Shown one piece after another: positions 1 to 7,044 of a stretch of 22,026 nt of DNA. Under the pieces are notes generated by a model. That model saw nothing but the letters and a program-made list of their open reading frames with translations, made no database searches and had not been told where the DNA came from. Location of the stretch: assembly GCA_964584815.1 (NCBI GenBank), contig CAZPBO010000041.1, forward strand, positions 1-22,026, written 5' to 3'. A program made the translations under genes and the position numbers. The first letter of the stretch is position 1. Each line of letters starts with the position of its first letter. Origin of the DNA: CAZPBO01 sp964584815 (GTDB lineage: Bacteria > Planctomycetota > SKW154).

Positions 1-4
1 AGGG

Positions 5-32
5 TTGACAGCGGCGTAATGGTTGTTATAAT
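5..32 (+). promoter_or_regulatory. sigma-70-type promoter of the tRNA/NfeD unit
   Basis: A perfect -35 TTGACA (5-10) and a perfect -10 TATAAT (27-32) are separated by 16 bases. The predicted start of transcription, near 39, lies about six bases before the 5' end of tRNA-Val. No other promoter of this quality is seen before the first protein gene. Confidence 0.85.
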
Positions 33-44
33 GATGGGGTGGAG

Positions 45-118
45 GGGCCCTTAGCTCAGTTGGTTAGAGCGCTACCTTCACAAGGTAGAGGTCGCTGGTT
101 CAAGTCCAGCAGGGCCCA
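45..118 (+). tRNA. tRNA-Val (anticodon CAC)
   Basis: A complete cloverleaf can be folded by eye. The 7-bp acceptor stem GGGCCCT/AGGGCCC is perfectly paired, the anticodon stem CTACC/GGTAG closes the loop TTCACAA with anticodon CAC at 79-81, and the T arm is GCTGG-TTCAAGT-CCAGC. The discriminator base is A118. The 3' CCA is not encoded (TT follows), so a CCA-adding enzyme must complete it. It reads GTG valine codons, which are abundant in the neighbouring genes. Confidence 0.96.
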
Positions 119-126
119 TTAAAGAA

Positions 127-198
127 GGGGGGTTAGCTCAGTGGGAGAGCGCTTGGCTGGCAGCCAAGAGGTCGCGGGTTCAAGTCCCGCACCCTCCA
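127..198 (+). tRNA. tRNA-Ala (anticodon GGC)
   Basis: A cloverleaf with acceptor stem GGGGGGT/ACCCTCC (one G-T wobble at the third pair), anticodon stem CTTGG/CCAAG and loop CTGGCAG giving anticodon GGC at 159-161. The T arm is GCGGG-TTCAAGT-CCCGC and the discriminator base is A198. CCA is not encoded. It lies 8 bases after tRNA-Val and shares its promoter. The next protein start is only 24 bases downstream. Confidence 0.96.
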
Positions 199-222
199 TT
201 TTCTATTTTTAGGCGGTTTTGT

Positions 223-1665
223 ATGGTGTGGTTGTTTGCGGCGATGTTGCTTTTTGCTCCTGACAGCGCACCGAAGAAGGTGGTGGTGATACCGTTACGC
301 GGCACGGTGGACTATGTGATGTTTTCTTCGCTGAAGCGCCGCCTTGAGTTGGCAAAGCGTTACAAGCCTGATGTTGTGGTGGTGGATGTGGACACATATG
401 GTGGGTATGTGATAGACGCTGAGCGGATAGTGTCGTTGCTTGAGCGGCATTGGGGATTTGATGTGGTGGCGTATGTTGGTAGGAAGGCGCTGTCAGCGGG
501 CGCGTATATATGTCTTGCGTGTCGCGGGATAGTGATGGCTCCGACGGCGACGCTGGGGGACTGTATGCCGATACTGGCGTTTGGGACGATGGATAAGGAC
601 TTGGCGGAAAAAGCGCGCTCGCCGCTGCGCACAAAGTTCGCCGCACTTGCAAAGCGCAACAACTATCCTGAAGCCCTCGCCGTTGCTATGGTTGACCCCA
701 CTATTGAGACGCTTGAGGTGGTGGTCAGAGTGGACGGCAAGCAGCGTAGGTTGTTTGTGACCAAAAGCGACTATGACAGGGTTGTGGGTGGTCTGGTTCG
801 TCAGGGTGCTGACATAGTGTCGGAGCGTGTTGTGGTGCCGGCAGGAAAACTTTTGACGATGGACGGGGAGCAGGCGAAGCAATTCGGTTTTGTGCGTTTC
901 CTTGCGCCGAGTCTTGACGCAGCACTTAAAAGCCTCAACGCTCAAACCCCTGTTGTGGTTCTCTCCAAATCGTGGTGGGAACACATTATCTCTTTTGTTA
1001 ACTGGGGTCCGATAGTGGTGCTTCTGCTTGTGATAGCGGGAATAGGTGTATATATAGAGGTGACGCATCCGGGAATGGTATTTCCTGGTGCGGTGGGGGT
1101 GGGGTGCCTTGCGATTGTGCTTTTGTCATCCTACCTTGCGGGGCTTGCTGCGGTGATTGAGATGCTTTTGATAGTTGCGGGCATAATTCTGCTGCTGATA
1201 GAGATATTTCTGATACCTGGATTTGGGGTGACGGGGATAATTGGCGCAGCACTTGTTGTGTTTGGGGGTTTTCTGCTGTTGCAGCCGTTTGTTCTGCCGC
1301 AGAACGCGTGGGAGATGGAGGTGTTCAAACGGAATATGCTGGTTTTGGGGAGTTCGGTGGTGGGTGTTGCGGTGGCGATATTTTTGTTGAGTCAGTATCT
1401 GCCGAGGAGCCGCGCGTTTGGGAGGTTGTTTGTGGTGGAGCCGCCTGAGGGGATGAGTGGGGTCGCAGCGTTGGAGGAGAAGACATCAGGTGTGAAGGTG
1501 GGTGATGTGGGTAAGACGATAACGCCGCTGCGCCCAAGCGGCAAAGCCATCTTCGCTTCAAAACCTTTGAGCGTCGTTACGCAGGGTGAGTTTCTGGATG
1601 AGGGTGTGGAAGTGGAGGTAGTGGCGGTGAGCGGTAATCGGATAGTGGTGAGGAAGCGTGGATGA
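223..1665 (+). CDS. NfeD-family membrane protein with N-terminal ClpP-like serine protease domain
   Basis: This 480-residue protein has the long NfeD architecture. Residues 1-16 form a short hydrophobic N-terminus. Residues 19-240 resemble the ClpP/SppA-like fold: a VDTYGG-like element at 56-61 and SAGAY at 91-95, where Ser91 is the probable nucleophile. In characterised archaeal long NfeD proteases a lysine about 40 residues later is the general base; Lys130 is the candidate here (inference). Residues about 255-360 hold several transmembrane helices, and the C-terminus ends in an OB-fold-like soluble domain with a GNRIVV motif. Such proteins cleave the hydrophobic tails of stomatin-type membrane proteins; no stomatin gene is in the window. 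The ATG has an AGGCGG element six bases upstream. The stop overlaps the next start by four bases (ATGA), so the two are coupled. Confidence 0.9.
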   Translation: MVWLFAAMLLFAPDSAPKKVVVIPLRGTVDYVMFSSLKRRLELAKRYKPDVVVVDVDTYGGYVIDAERIVSLLERHWGFDVVAYVGRKALSAGAYICLACRGIVMAPTATLGDCMPILAFGTMDKDLAEKARSPLRTKFAALAKRNNYPEALAVAMVDPTIETLEVVVRVDGKQRRLFVTKSDYDRVVGGLVRQGADIVSERVVVPAGKLLTMDGEQAKQFGFVRFLAPSLDAALKSLNAQTPVVVLSKSWWEHIISFVNWGPIVVLLLVIAGIGVYIEVTHPGMVFPGAVGVGCLAIVLLSSYLAGLAAVIEMLLIVAGIILLLIEIFLIPGFGVTGIIGAALVVFGGFLLLQPFVLPQNAWEMEVFKRNMLVLGSSVVGVAVAIFLLSQYLPRSRAFGRLFVVEPPEGMSGVAALEEKTSGVKVGDVGKTITPLRPSGKAIFASKPLSVVTQGEFLDEGVEVEVVAVSGNRIVVRKRG

Positions 1666-2258
1666 GTTGTGTGGTGCTTGCGCTGTCAGAGACGACGAAG
1701 TTGGTGGTGTCGCTTGTGTTGTTTGCGGTGGGGTTGGGGCTTGTGGGGATTGAGGTGTTTGTTCCGTCAGGGGGAGCGATATCTGTTGCGGCGGCGGCGT
1801 TGATAATCATCGGCGTTATCTTCGGCTTTACCTATTCAACAGTTCTGGGAGTGATTCTGGTTTTGTGTGCGTTGATAGCGGTGCCGCTGCTTGTCTGGTA
1901 TCTTTTCAAGGTGCTGCCGCACACGGGAATAGGGAAGCAGTTGATATTGAACGGTCCTGCAGACCACGAAGATGTTGCGACGGCGCAGGAACGCCAACTG
2001 CGCCATCTGGTAGGCAAAAGTGGGGTGGTGGTGGGGCGGTTGCGTCCTGCTGGGGTCGCCGAGATTGACGGTAGACGCTATCAGGTCGTTTCAGAAGGAG
2101 TTATGGTGGAGGAAGGCACAAAAGTGCGTGTTGTGGATGTCTCGGGTAACAGGATACTGGTGCGCGTGATAAGAGAGGATGAGGACACACGCGCTATCGG
2201 TGAGGCGCCGCAGGATGAGAAACCGTCTTCCCCTCCTCCGAAGCAGAACTCTTGTTAG
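1662..2258 (+). CDS. short NfeD-family membrane protein
   Basis: A 198-residue short NfeD homologue without the protease domain. Residues about 12-85 contain three to four transmembrane helices, including a GIEVFVPSGG turn similar to the longer paralogue's IEIFLIPGFG. Residues about 110-170 form the soluble OB-fold-like domain (GKSGVVVGRLRPAG, then GNRILVRV). The tail after residue 170 is charged and low in complexity. The start overlaps the stop of the long NfeD gene, so both are probably made together and may form a membrane complex (inference). The last 65 bases overlap the 3' end of the minus-strand WD40 gene. Confidence 0.87.
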   Translation: MSCVVLALSETTKLVVSLVLFAVGLGLVGIEVFVPSGGAISVAAAALIIIGVIFGFTYSTVLGVILVLCALIAVPLLVWYLFKVLPHTGIGKQLILNGPADHEDVATAQERQLRHLVGKSGVVVGRLRPAGVAEIDGRRYQVVSEGVMVEEGTKVRVVDVSGNRILVRVIREDEDTRAIGEAPQDEKPSSPPPKQNSC

Positions 2259-3387
2259 CCTTCTCCTTTTTCTTTACCATTTGGTCTGCCTTCCTGAGCA
2301 AATCATGCTCTATCTTGTAGATACGAACCTCCCCCGGACGGTCATCCCGAAAATGGGCAAGTCCTACCGCCAGAATTCGTCCATCAGGTCCAAACACCGC
2401 AGCCCTGGCGCGCAGATGAAACTCTTCCTCCCAGACGACCTTGCCTGTCAGGGCGTCCGTAACCTTCACCTTTCTGTCGTAAAGACCCGCTGAGGCGAGA
2501 AAACGCCCGTCAGGAGAGAAGGTGAGACCGAAAACGCAGCCGTTGTGGAGGTGCAGCACCTTCACGCTTTTGAACTTGAATGTTCCTTCTCCGTCAAAGA
2601 TTTCCACATCACCGTTAGCATCAGATGAGGCAAGCAGACCTAAGCGCGACCAAGTCAAGCCGTACTTATGACCGTGCGTTTTGATTGTGGTGCTGGCAAC
2701 TTCACGCCCGGTGCCTGCATCCAGCACAACAAGGCGTTTGAACCCCACAAGCGCTATTTTCTTGCCGTCAGGAGAGGAGGTCATCTCAACCATCACCATA
2801 TTTTGCAGACTTTTTGACCAGCGTAAACGCCATCCATCGTCGTCAAATAACCAGATTTGGGAGGAGCCTGAGACCGCAACACCACCGAAGACGAAACGCA
2901 CGCAAAAGGTTATCCCCACCTCAAACTTGGCGACCTTCTTTCCCGTTTTCGGACTTATAACTCCATAAGTGAAGGCAAGGAAGCGTCCGTTAGGGGCGAC
3001 ATCTATTCTGCGCACGAAACTCCTCATATAAGTTTTGTTTCTGAAATTCGGGGCACCGCTCCAGTCGTCTGTCTCCCACCTCCATATCCGTCCGTGACCT
3101 CCTCCAGCATAAAGGAACCGTCCGTTATGGGAGAACCGCAGGTCAAATACAGCACGCTCGCATTTAAGCACCCTGATTAAGCGCAGGTGTTTATAGGGTG
3201 CGGCGGCAAAGTCCGATATCGCCTTTGCCTCAGCGTTGTGGGGGTCGTTTTTCAAAACCTCTTTTGCGGCTTTGAGAGCATCATCCCAGCGCCCTTGCCG
3301 AAGCGCATCCCAGGCTTCTTTGAGTTCGTTCTGCGCCCACAGCGTAGTTGCAAAGACCACAACACAGACAACAACCGCAAGGCGCAT
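2194..3387 (-). CDS. secreted TPR-WD40 beta-propeller protein
   Basis: A 397-residue protein. Residues 1-18 are a signal peptide (hydrophobic core, ending LWAQ), so it is probably exported. Residues about 21-58 look like one TPR-type helical hairpin (AWDALRQGRWDDALKAAKEVLKNDP). From about residue 75 there are WD40-like blades, seen as repeated DLRFSHNGRFLYAGGG, LTFSPDGRFLASAG and AVFGPDGRILAVG motifs. The tail is Lys/Ser-rich. Propellers of this kind are protein-binding platforms; no substrate can be named. AAGGAGAACCT directly before the ATG is a strong ribosome binding site. It follows the jelly-roll gene by 56 bases on the same strand and is probably cotranscribed with pilT upstream. Confidence 0.82.
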   Translation of the reverse strand: MRLAVVVCVVVFATTLWAQNELKEAWDALRQGRWDDALKAAKEVLKNDPHNAEAKAISDFAAAPYKHLRLIRVLKCERAVFDLRFSHNGRFLYAGGGHGRIWRWETDDWSGAPNFRNKTYMRSFVRRIDVAPNGRFLAFTYGVISPKTGKKVAKFEVGITFCVRFVFGGVAVSGSSQIWLFDDDGWRLRWSKSLQNMVMVEMTSSPDGKKIALVGFKRLVVLDAGTGREVASTTIKTHGHKYGLTWSRLGLLASSDANGDVEIFDGEGTFKFKSVKVLHLHNGCVFGLTFSPDGRFLASAGLYDRKVKVTDALTGKVVWEEEFHLRARAAVFGPDGRILAVGLAHFRDDRPGEVRIYKIEHDLLRKADQMVKKKEKANKSSASEEGKTVSHPAAPHR

Positions 3388-3443
3388 AAGGTTCTCCTTA
3401 CCCTTTCCTTCTGTTTGACCAGTTATAAGGGGGTGATGGTTCG

Positions 3444-4220
3444 CTATTTTTTGGCGTTCAGTTTGAAGGATGCGCCGAGAATCTGAACAGATGCGCCGTT
3501 TCGCAATTGAAGCATCGGCACACCAACAGGTGGATTTGGTCTTTGGGACATCGGTAGGGATGGGTCGCGCAGTTTGAGATTTTGTGGAGCGGCATTGCCT
3601 ACATTTATGGTGACATTCTGTCCGCTGACAGTTACCTTTATGGTGAATTCCTTTCCAACTGCCTGTTGGGGGAAAGAGACGCCCTGACCATATCCGAAAA
3701 GTTGCCCCGAACGGGTGGAGCGGAAGATAAGTGCCCGCAACATAAGAGTCACCCCGCCACCGAGGTTGACAATCTTCATTTTGAATGTAGCGGTATAGTC
3801 CCGAAACTCATAGGCGTTTTTGAAACCGAAGAAAATCCATCCAGCCCCGTTCTGGGCAGCAGTGTGAGTGTTGCCCTGCCTCTGGATTGCACCAAGGCTG
3901 ACCAAGGGGATTTGTTGGGGGGACTGTCCTACGGTCAATTCTGGCGCATTGTTAGAGACTATGTTCTGTTTCCAGAAGCGCCCGTAGTTTTGCTTGAAGG
4001 CGTCCCAGTTCGCCCACGGTGGCTGGTTCTGCTGTGGCGGGTTCTGCTGGTTATCAGGCGGCTTTGGATTTCTAGCGGCGGTTTTTTGCAGTTCGTCGCG
4101 CTTCTTGCGCAACTTCTCCGCGCGTTTCTCCAGCCGCTCCTTCAGTTCCTTCGCTTTGTTGATGTAGGGAGCAAGCAGTTCTGCCCGTCCTTTCATTTCG
4201 GGGTCGTCAGGGTCGTCTTC
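3444..4220 (-). CDS. coiled-coil/jelly-roll protein, 5' end lost in assembly gap
   Basis: The frame is open from the gap edge at 4220. An internal ATG at 4196 gives 250 residues, but it has no ribosome binding site and is preceded in frame by the acidic codons EDDPDDPE, so the real start lies further upstream. From that ATG, residues 10-42 are a highly charged helix (probable coiled coil), 43-66 are a Pro/Gln/Asn-rich linker, and about 95-248 resemble a concanavalin-like jelly roll of the DUF1080 type (GWIFFGFKNAYEFRDYTATFKMKI, then a run of beta strands). Members of that fold bind or cleave sugars; no catalytic residue can be identified. It is probably the C-terminal part of the zinc-ribbon gene on the other side of the gap. 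Confidence 0.7.
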   Translation of the reverse strand, partial: EDDPDDPEMKGRAELLAPYINKAKELKERLEKRAEKLRKKRDELQKTAARNPKPPDNQQNPPQQNQPPWANWDAFKQNYGRFWKQNIVSNNAPELTVGQSPQQIPLVSLGAIQRQGNTHTAAQNGAGWIFFGFKNAYEFRDYTATFKMKIVNLGGGVTLMLRALIFRSTRSGQLFGYGQGVSFPQQAVGKEFTIKVTVSGQNVTINVGNAAPQNLKLRDPSLPMSQRPNPPVGVPMLQLRNGASVQILGASFKLNAKK

Positions 4221-4320
4221 NNNNNNNNNNNNNNNNNNNNNNNNNNNNNNNNNNNNNNNNNNNNNNNNNNNNNNNNNNNNNNNNNNNNNNNNNNNNNNNN
4301 NNNNNNNNNNNNNNNNNNNN
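4221..4320. other. assembly gap (100 N)
   Basis: Exactly 100 N, the conventional length for a gap of unknown size. Open minus-strand reading frames run into both edges, so reading-frame continuity across it cannot be judged. Confidence 0.98.
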
Positions 4321-4563
4321 ACCGTAGAGTTCGTATTCGTCCACCGCTTCTTTGCGTATCTTGTATGTGGTTATTTTGCTTTCGCGCTTTGAGTTGTTGA
4401 CGGTGGCAGATTTTTTCGCCTCCGCTATGAGGGGAACTCCCAGTTCCTGCGCGCATTCCTGACAATAATAGCCATTTGTGGCGGTGGCGACAAGCCCCTG
4501 CTCTATCTCGTCAATCTCAATCCGCCGACCACACCTCTCGCAGTAATACACAACCACCGACAT
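4321..4563 (-). CDS. zinc-ribbon protein, N-terminal fragment
   Basis: About 81 residues remain before the gap. Two Cys pairs, CERC and CQEC, separated by about 25 residues form a small zinc ribbon at the N-terminus (YYCERCGRRI, then GYYCQECAQELG). They are followed by a Lys/Ser-rich stretch and YKIRKEAVDEYELYG. The ATG at 4563 is preferred because GGAAGAG precedes it at suitable spacing; the GTG one codon earlier is possible. It starts 15 bases after the pilT stop, so it is in the same operon. It probably joins the coiled-coil/jelly-roll fragment beyond the gap into one protein with a zinc ribbon, linker and lectin-like domain (inference). Confidence 0.7.
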
Positions 4564-4578
4564 CACGCTCTTCCAACA

Positions 4579-5676
4579 TCAGAACCTAAAGTCAAAGTCA
4601 CCTGACTGTGACCCTTTTATTATACCCTTTAACTCCATCTTTAGTTCCTCAGGCTCATCGGCGGCTTCAAGCGCATCCTTTAAGGTTATCAGGTCTTTTT
4701 CGTAAAGTTCTTTGAGGGACTGGTTGAAGGTGCGGCAGCCAAAATATGCGCCTTCCTTTATTGATTTATAAAGTTCAGTGGTGCGTCCTTCAAGGAGGAG
4801 TTCTTTGATGGTTGGGGTGGCGACCATAACTTCCACCGCTGGAACGCGCCCTTTACCATCGCGCCGCGCAAGAAGCCTTTGGCTTATCACTCCCTCAAGA
4901 ACGAGCGACATCTGAAGCCGTATTAGGTTATGCTGATACGGTGGGAAGAAGTTGAGAATGCGTTCTACCGTCTGCATAGCGTTTACGGTATGCATAGTGG
5001 AGAGGACGAGGTGTCCCGTTTCGGCGGCGGATAAAGCCGCTTCCATCGTTTCTCTGTCTCGCATCTCGCCTATCATAATCACATCGGGACTCTGGCGCAC
5101 CACATGACGCAGCGCGGTGTGGAAGTCTTCTGTGTCGCTGCCGACCTCACGCTGGGTTATCACCGATTTTTTGTCTTTGTGGATGAACTCAATGGGGTCT
5201 TCTACTGTGACGATGTGTTTATTGAAATGGGTGTTGATATACTCAATCATCGCGGCGAGCGTGGTAGATTTGCCGCTGCCTGTGACGCCTGTCACCAACA
5301 CCAGACCCCGCGGCAGACTGGATAAACGCACCAGCACATCCACAGGCAGGTTCAATTCTGCAAAGTCCAGTATCTGACTCTCAATATGGCGGAAAGCGAA
5401 CCCTAACTGTCCCCGCTGGTAGAAGATGTTGACGCGGAAACGCCCGATACCAGACATATCAAAGGATGTGTCAATATCGCGGCGGTTGAAGAAGCCGTCT
5501 CTTTTGGTGTCCTCTATCATCTCGTAAACTTCGCGCGCCTCCTGCGGTGTTACCACATCCATATCAAGAAAATGTATCCGTCCGTCAATCCGCAGACAAG
5601 GTGGGGTGCCGACTTTGATTATCAAGTCGCTGGCACGCTCTATCACCATCCGCCGCAAAAGTTCTGCTAACTCCAT
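4579..5676 (-). CDS. pilT: type IV pilus retraction ATPase PilT (first copy)
   Basis: A full-length PilT of 365 residues, normal for the family. Residues 1-110 form the N-terminal PAS-like domain. The RecA-like core carries the Walker A GVTGSGKST (130-138), the Asp box VTVEDPIEF (156-164), the Walker B DVIMIGEMRD (198-207) and the His box GHLVLSTMHT (221-230). Such hexameric ATPases power pilus disassembly at the inner membrane. The protein ends in an unusual FDFRF tail. It heads a minus-strand operon with its own promoter (5708-5737), while a second pilT lies about 5.4 kb away on the other strand. The ribosome binding site is weak. The family call is certain; PilT versus PilU is not settled. 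Confidence 0.93.
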   Translation of the reverse strand: MELAELLRRMVIERASDLIIKVGTPPCLRIDGRIHFLDMDVVTPQEAREVYEMIEDTKRDGFFNRRDIDTSFDMSGIGRFRVNIFYQRGQLGFAFRHIESQILDFAELNLPVDVLVRLSSLPRGLVLVTGVTGSGKSTTLAAMIEYINTHFNKHIVTVEDPIEFIHKDKKSVITQREVGSDTEDFHTALRHVVRQSPDVIMIGEMRDRETMEAALSAAETGHLVLSTMHTVNAMQTVERILNFFPPYQHNLIRLQMSLVLEGVISQRLLARRDGKGRVPAVEVMVATPTIKELLLEGRTTELYKSIKEGAYFGCRTFNQSLKELYEKDLITLKDALEAADEPEELKMELKGIIKGSQSGDFDFRF

Positions 5677-5707
5677 ATCCCAATCACCCTTATAACTCTC
5701 CTACATA

Positions 5708-5737
5708 ATTCTACCATCAAACACCTCTCCTTGTCAA
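5708..5737 (-). promoter_or_regulatory. sigma-70-type promoter of the minus-strand pilT operon
   Basis: On the minus strand a perfect -35 TTGACA (5737-5732) and a -10 TAGAAT (5713-5708) are spaced by 18 bases. The predicted transcription start near 5701 gives a leader of about 25 bases. It sits between mnmE and pilT, so pilT need not depend on readthrough from mnmE. Confidence 0.75.
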
Positions 5738-5790
5738 GTTTAGACGACCGACTTAAGTTCTGCGCCCACCTTATTTTCGGTTTTTGGCTT

Positions 5791-7029
5791 CTATTTTCCT
5801 ATACAAAACCGTCCGAAAATCCGCTCAAGCAGACCTTCTGTCGCATTGGTGTTGAGCGTTGTCGCCAGTTCGTCCGCCGCATCCCTCAAAACCTCCGCCG
5901 CCAACTCCATCTCCCCTTCCAGCAACCTTTCAGCCTCTTTCAGCAGCGCTCTCACCTCCTCCACCACCCCACCTGTGCTGTCTGATACTTCAGGCAGCCG
6001 CGCTTTTATCTCCTCTTTCAGCCCCTCAATCCCTTCTCCTGTCAGGGCGCTCACAAAAAGTGCGTTCACGCCTTTAAGGCTTATCCTGAGGTCTGCTTTG
6101 TTGACGACAAGCAGTCCGCGTTCAGGCGGCTTGGGCGGCTTTTGGGGAGATATCTGTTCTGCACCGACGACCTTTATTTGCAGGTCCGCTTCCTTCTTCA
6201 GGGTTGTTAGCAAGTCTTTGAACGGTTCCGCCTCTCCTGGTGTGTCAACGAGGAGGACGCGTCTTCCGCGTATCAGCGTTTCCACCTCAATCCAGTCGCG
6301 TGTTGTGCCGGCGGTGGAGTGGACAAGCGCAACATCACGCCCCACGATACGGTTAAGGAGGCTGGATTTGCCCGCGTTGGGGGGACCCGTTATTAGAACG
6401 CGGGGCAGGTTAGGAAGGTTACTTTTACTGCTGACGGTTTTTATCTCTTCGCGGAGGCTTCTGATACGCTGCGATAAAGTCTTCAAATCTTCTGCGTCAA
6501 TTTCTTCATCGGGGAAATCAAGTTGCGCCTCAATGTCGGCACGGATGCTTTGGATGGTGTTGTAGACTTTACGCAGTTTCTGTGGTGTGGCGAAGAGAAG
6601 TTTTGCGCTTGCCTGTCTGCGCTGGGATTGTGTCTGGGCACGCACAAGCGCGTTTATCGCCTCCGCCTGCGCAAGCGTTATGCGTCCGTTCAGAAAAGCG
6701 CGCATCGTGAACTCCCCCGCCTTTGCGTGACGCACACCCCTCTCAAACAGCCGTCTCAACGCCGCCCTACCAAATCCGCGCCCCAGATGCAACTCCACCA
6801 TCTCCTCCTTTGTATAGGAGCGATTTTTTCTGAAAAGAAGTGCCACTCCGCGGAAATCCGCCTCCCCCCACGGGGTTTCTATGCGCAATGTGACGGGGTG
6901 GGCGTGGAAGGTCGGTTTCTGGGGCAGCAAGAATTCGGTGGAGCAGAGTTTAAGGATTCCATCGCCTGATGCGCGCACAATATCTGTTGCTCCTTCAGTG
7001 CTGCTCAGCGCTGCTATCGCATCCTTCAT
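5791..7029 (-). CDS. mnmE: tRNA modification GTPase MnmE (divergent, short)
   Basis: MnmE, with MnmG, modifies the wobble uridine of certain tRNAs. The signature elements are present: the N-terminal formyl-THF-binding-like domain with RSYTKEEMVELH (70-81) and AGEFTMRAFLNG (104-115); GTPase motifs G1 GPPNAGKSS (215-223), G2 TAGTTRD (239-245), G3 DTPG (262-265), G4 NKAD (310-313) and G5 SALTGEG (327-333); and the terminal FCIGK with the conserved Cys409. At 412 residues it is shorter than the usual 450 or so. The loss is concentrated after G3, where the usual arginine- and glutamate-rich switch II segment is replaced by an unrelated short stretch. It starts 15 bases after the receiver gene, with GAGG upstream. 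No mnmG is in the window. Confidence 0.92.
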   Translation of the reverse strand: MKDAIAALSSTEGATDIVRASGDGILKLCSTEFLLPQKPTFHAHPVTLRIETPWGEADFRGVALLFRKNRSYTKEEMVELHLGRGFGRAALRRLFERGVRHAKAGEFTMRAFLNGRITLAQAEAINALVRAQTQSQRRQASAKLLFATPQKLRKVYNTIQSIRADIEAQLDFPDEEIDAEDLKTLSQRIRSLREEIKTVSSKSNLPNLPRVLITGPPNAGKSSLLNRIVGRDVALVHSTAGTTRDWIEVETLIRGRRVLLVDTPGEAEPFKDLLTTLKKEADLQIKVVGAEQISPQKPPKPPERGLLVVNKADLRISLKGVNALFVSALTGEGIEGLKEEIKARLPEVSDSTGGVVEEVRALLKEAERLLEGEMELAAEVLRDAADELATTLNTNATEGLLERIFGRFCIGK

Positions 7030-7044
7030 CTGCCGTCCTCACAA

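Noticed and set aside
3582..4400. A long plus-strand frame crossing the first gap
   Set aside because: It is antisense to the jelly-roll and zinc-ribbon genes, has no ribosome binding site, and its continuity depends on the arbitrary 100 N.
5846..6565. A 239-codon plus-strand frame opposite mnmE
   Set aside because: Its Ser-rich translation is the typical antisense of a Lys/Glu/Arg-rich gene, and mnmE is unmistakable on the other strand.
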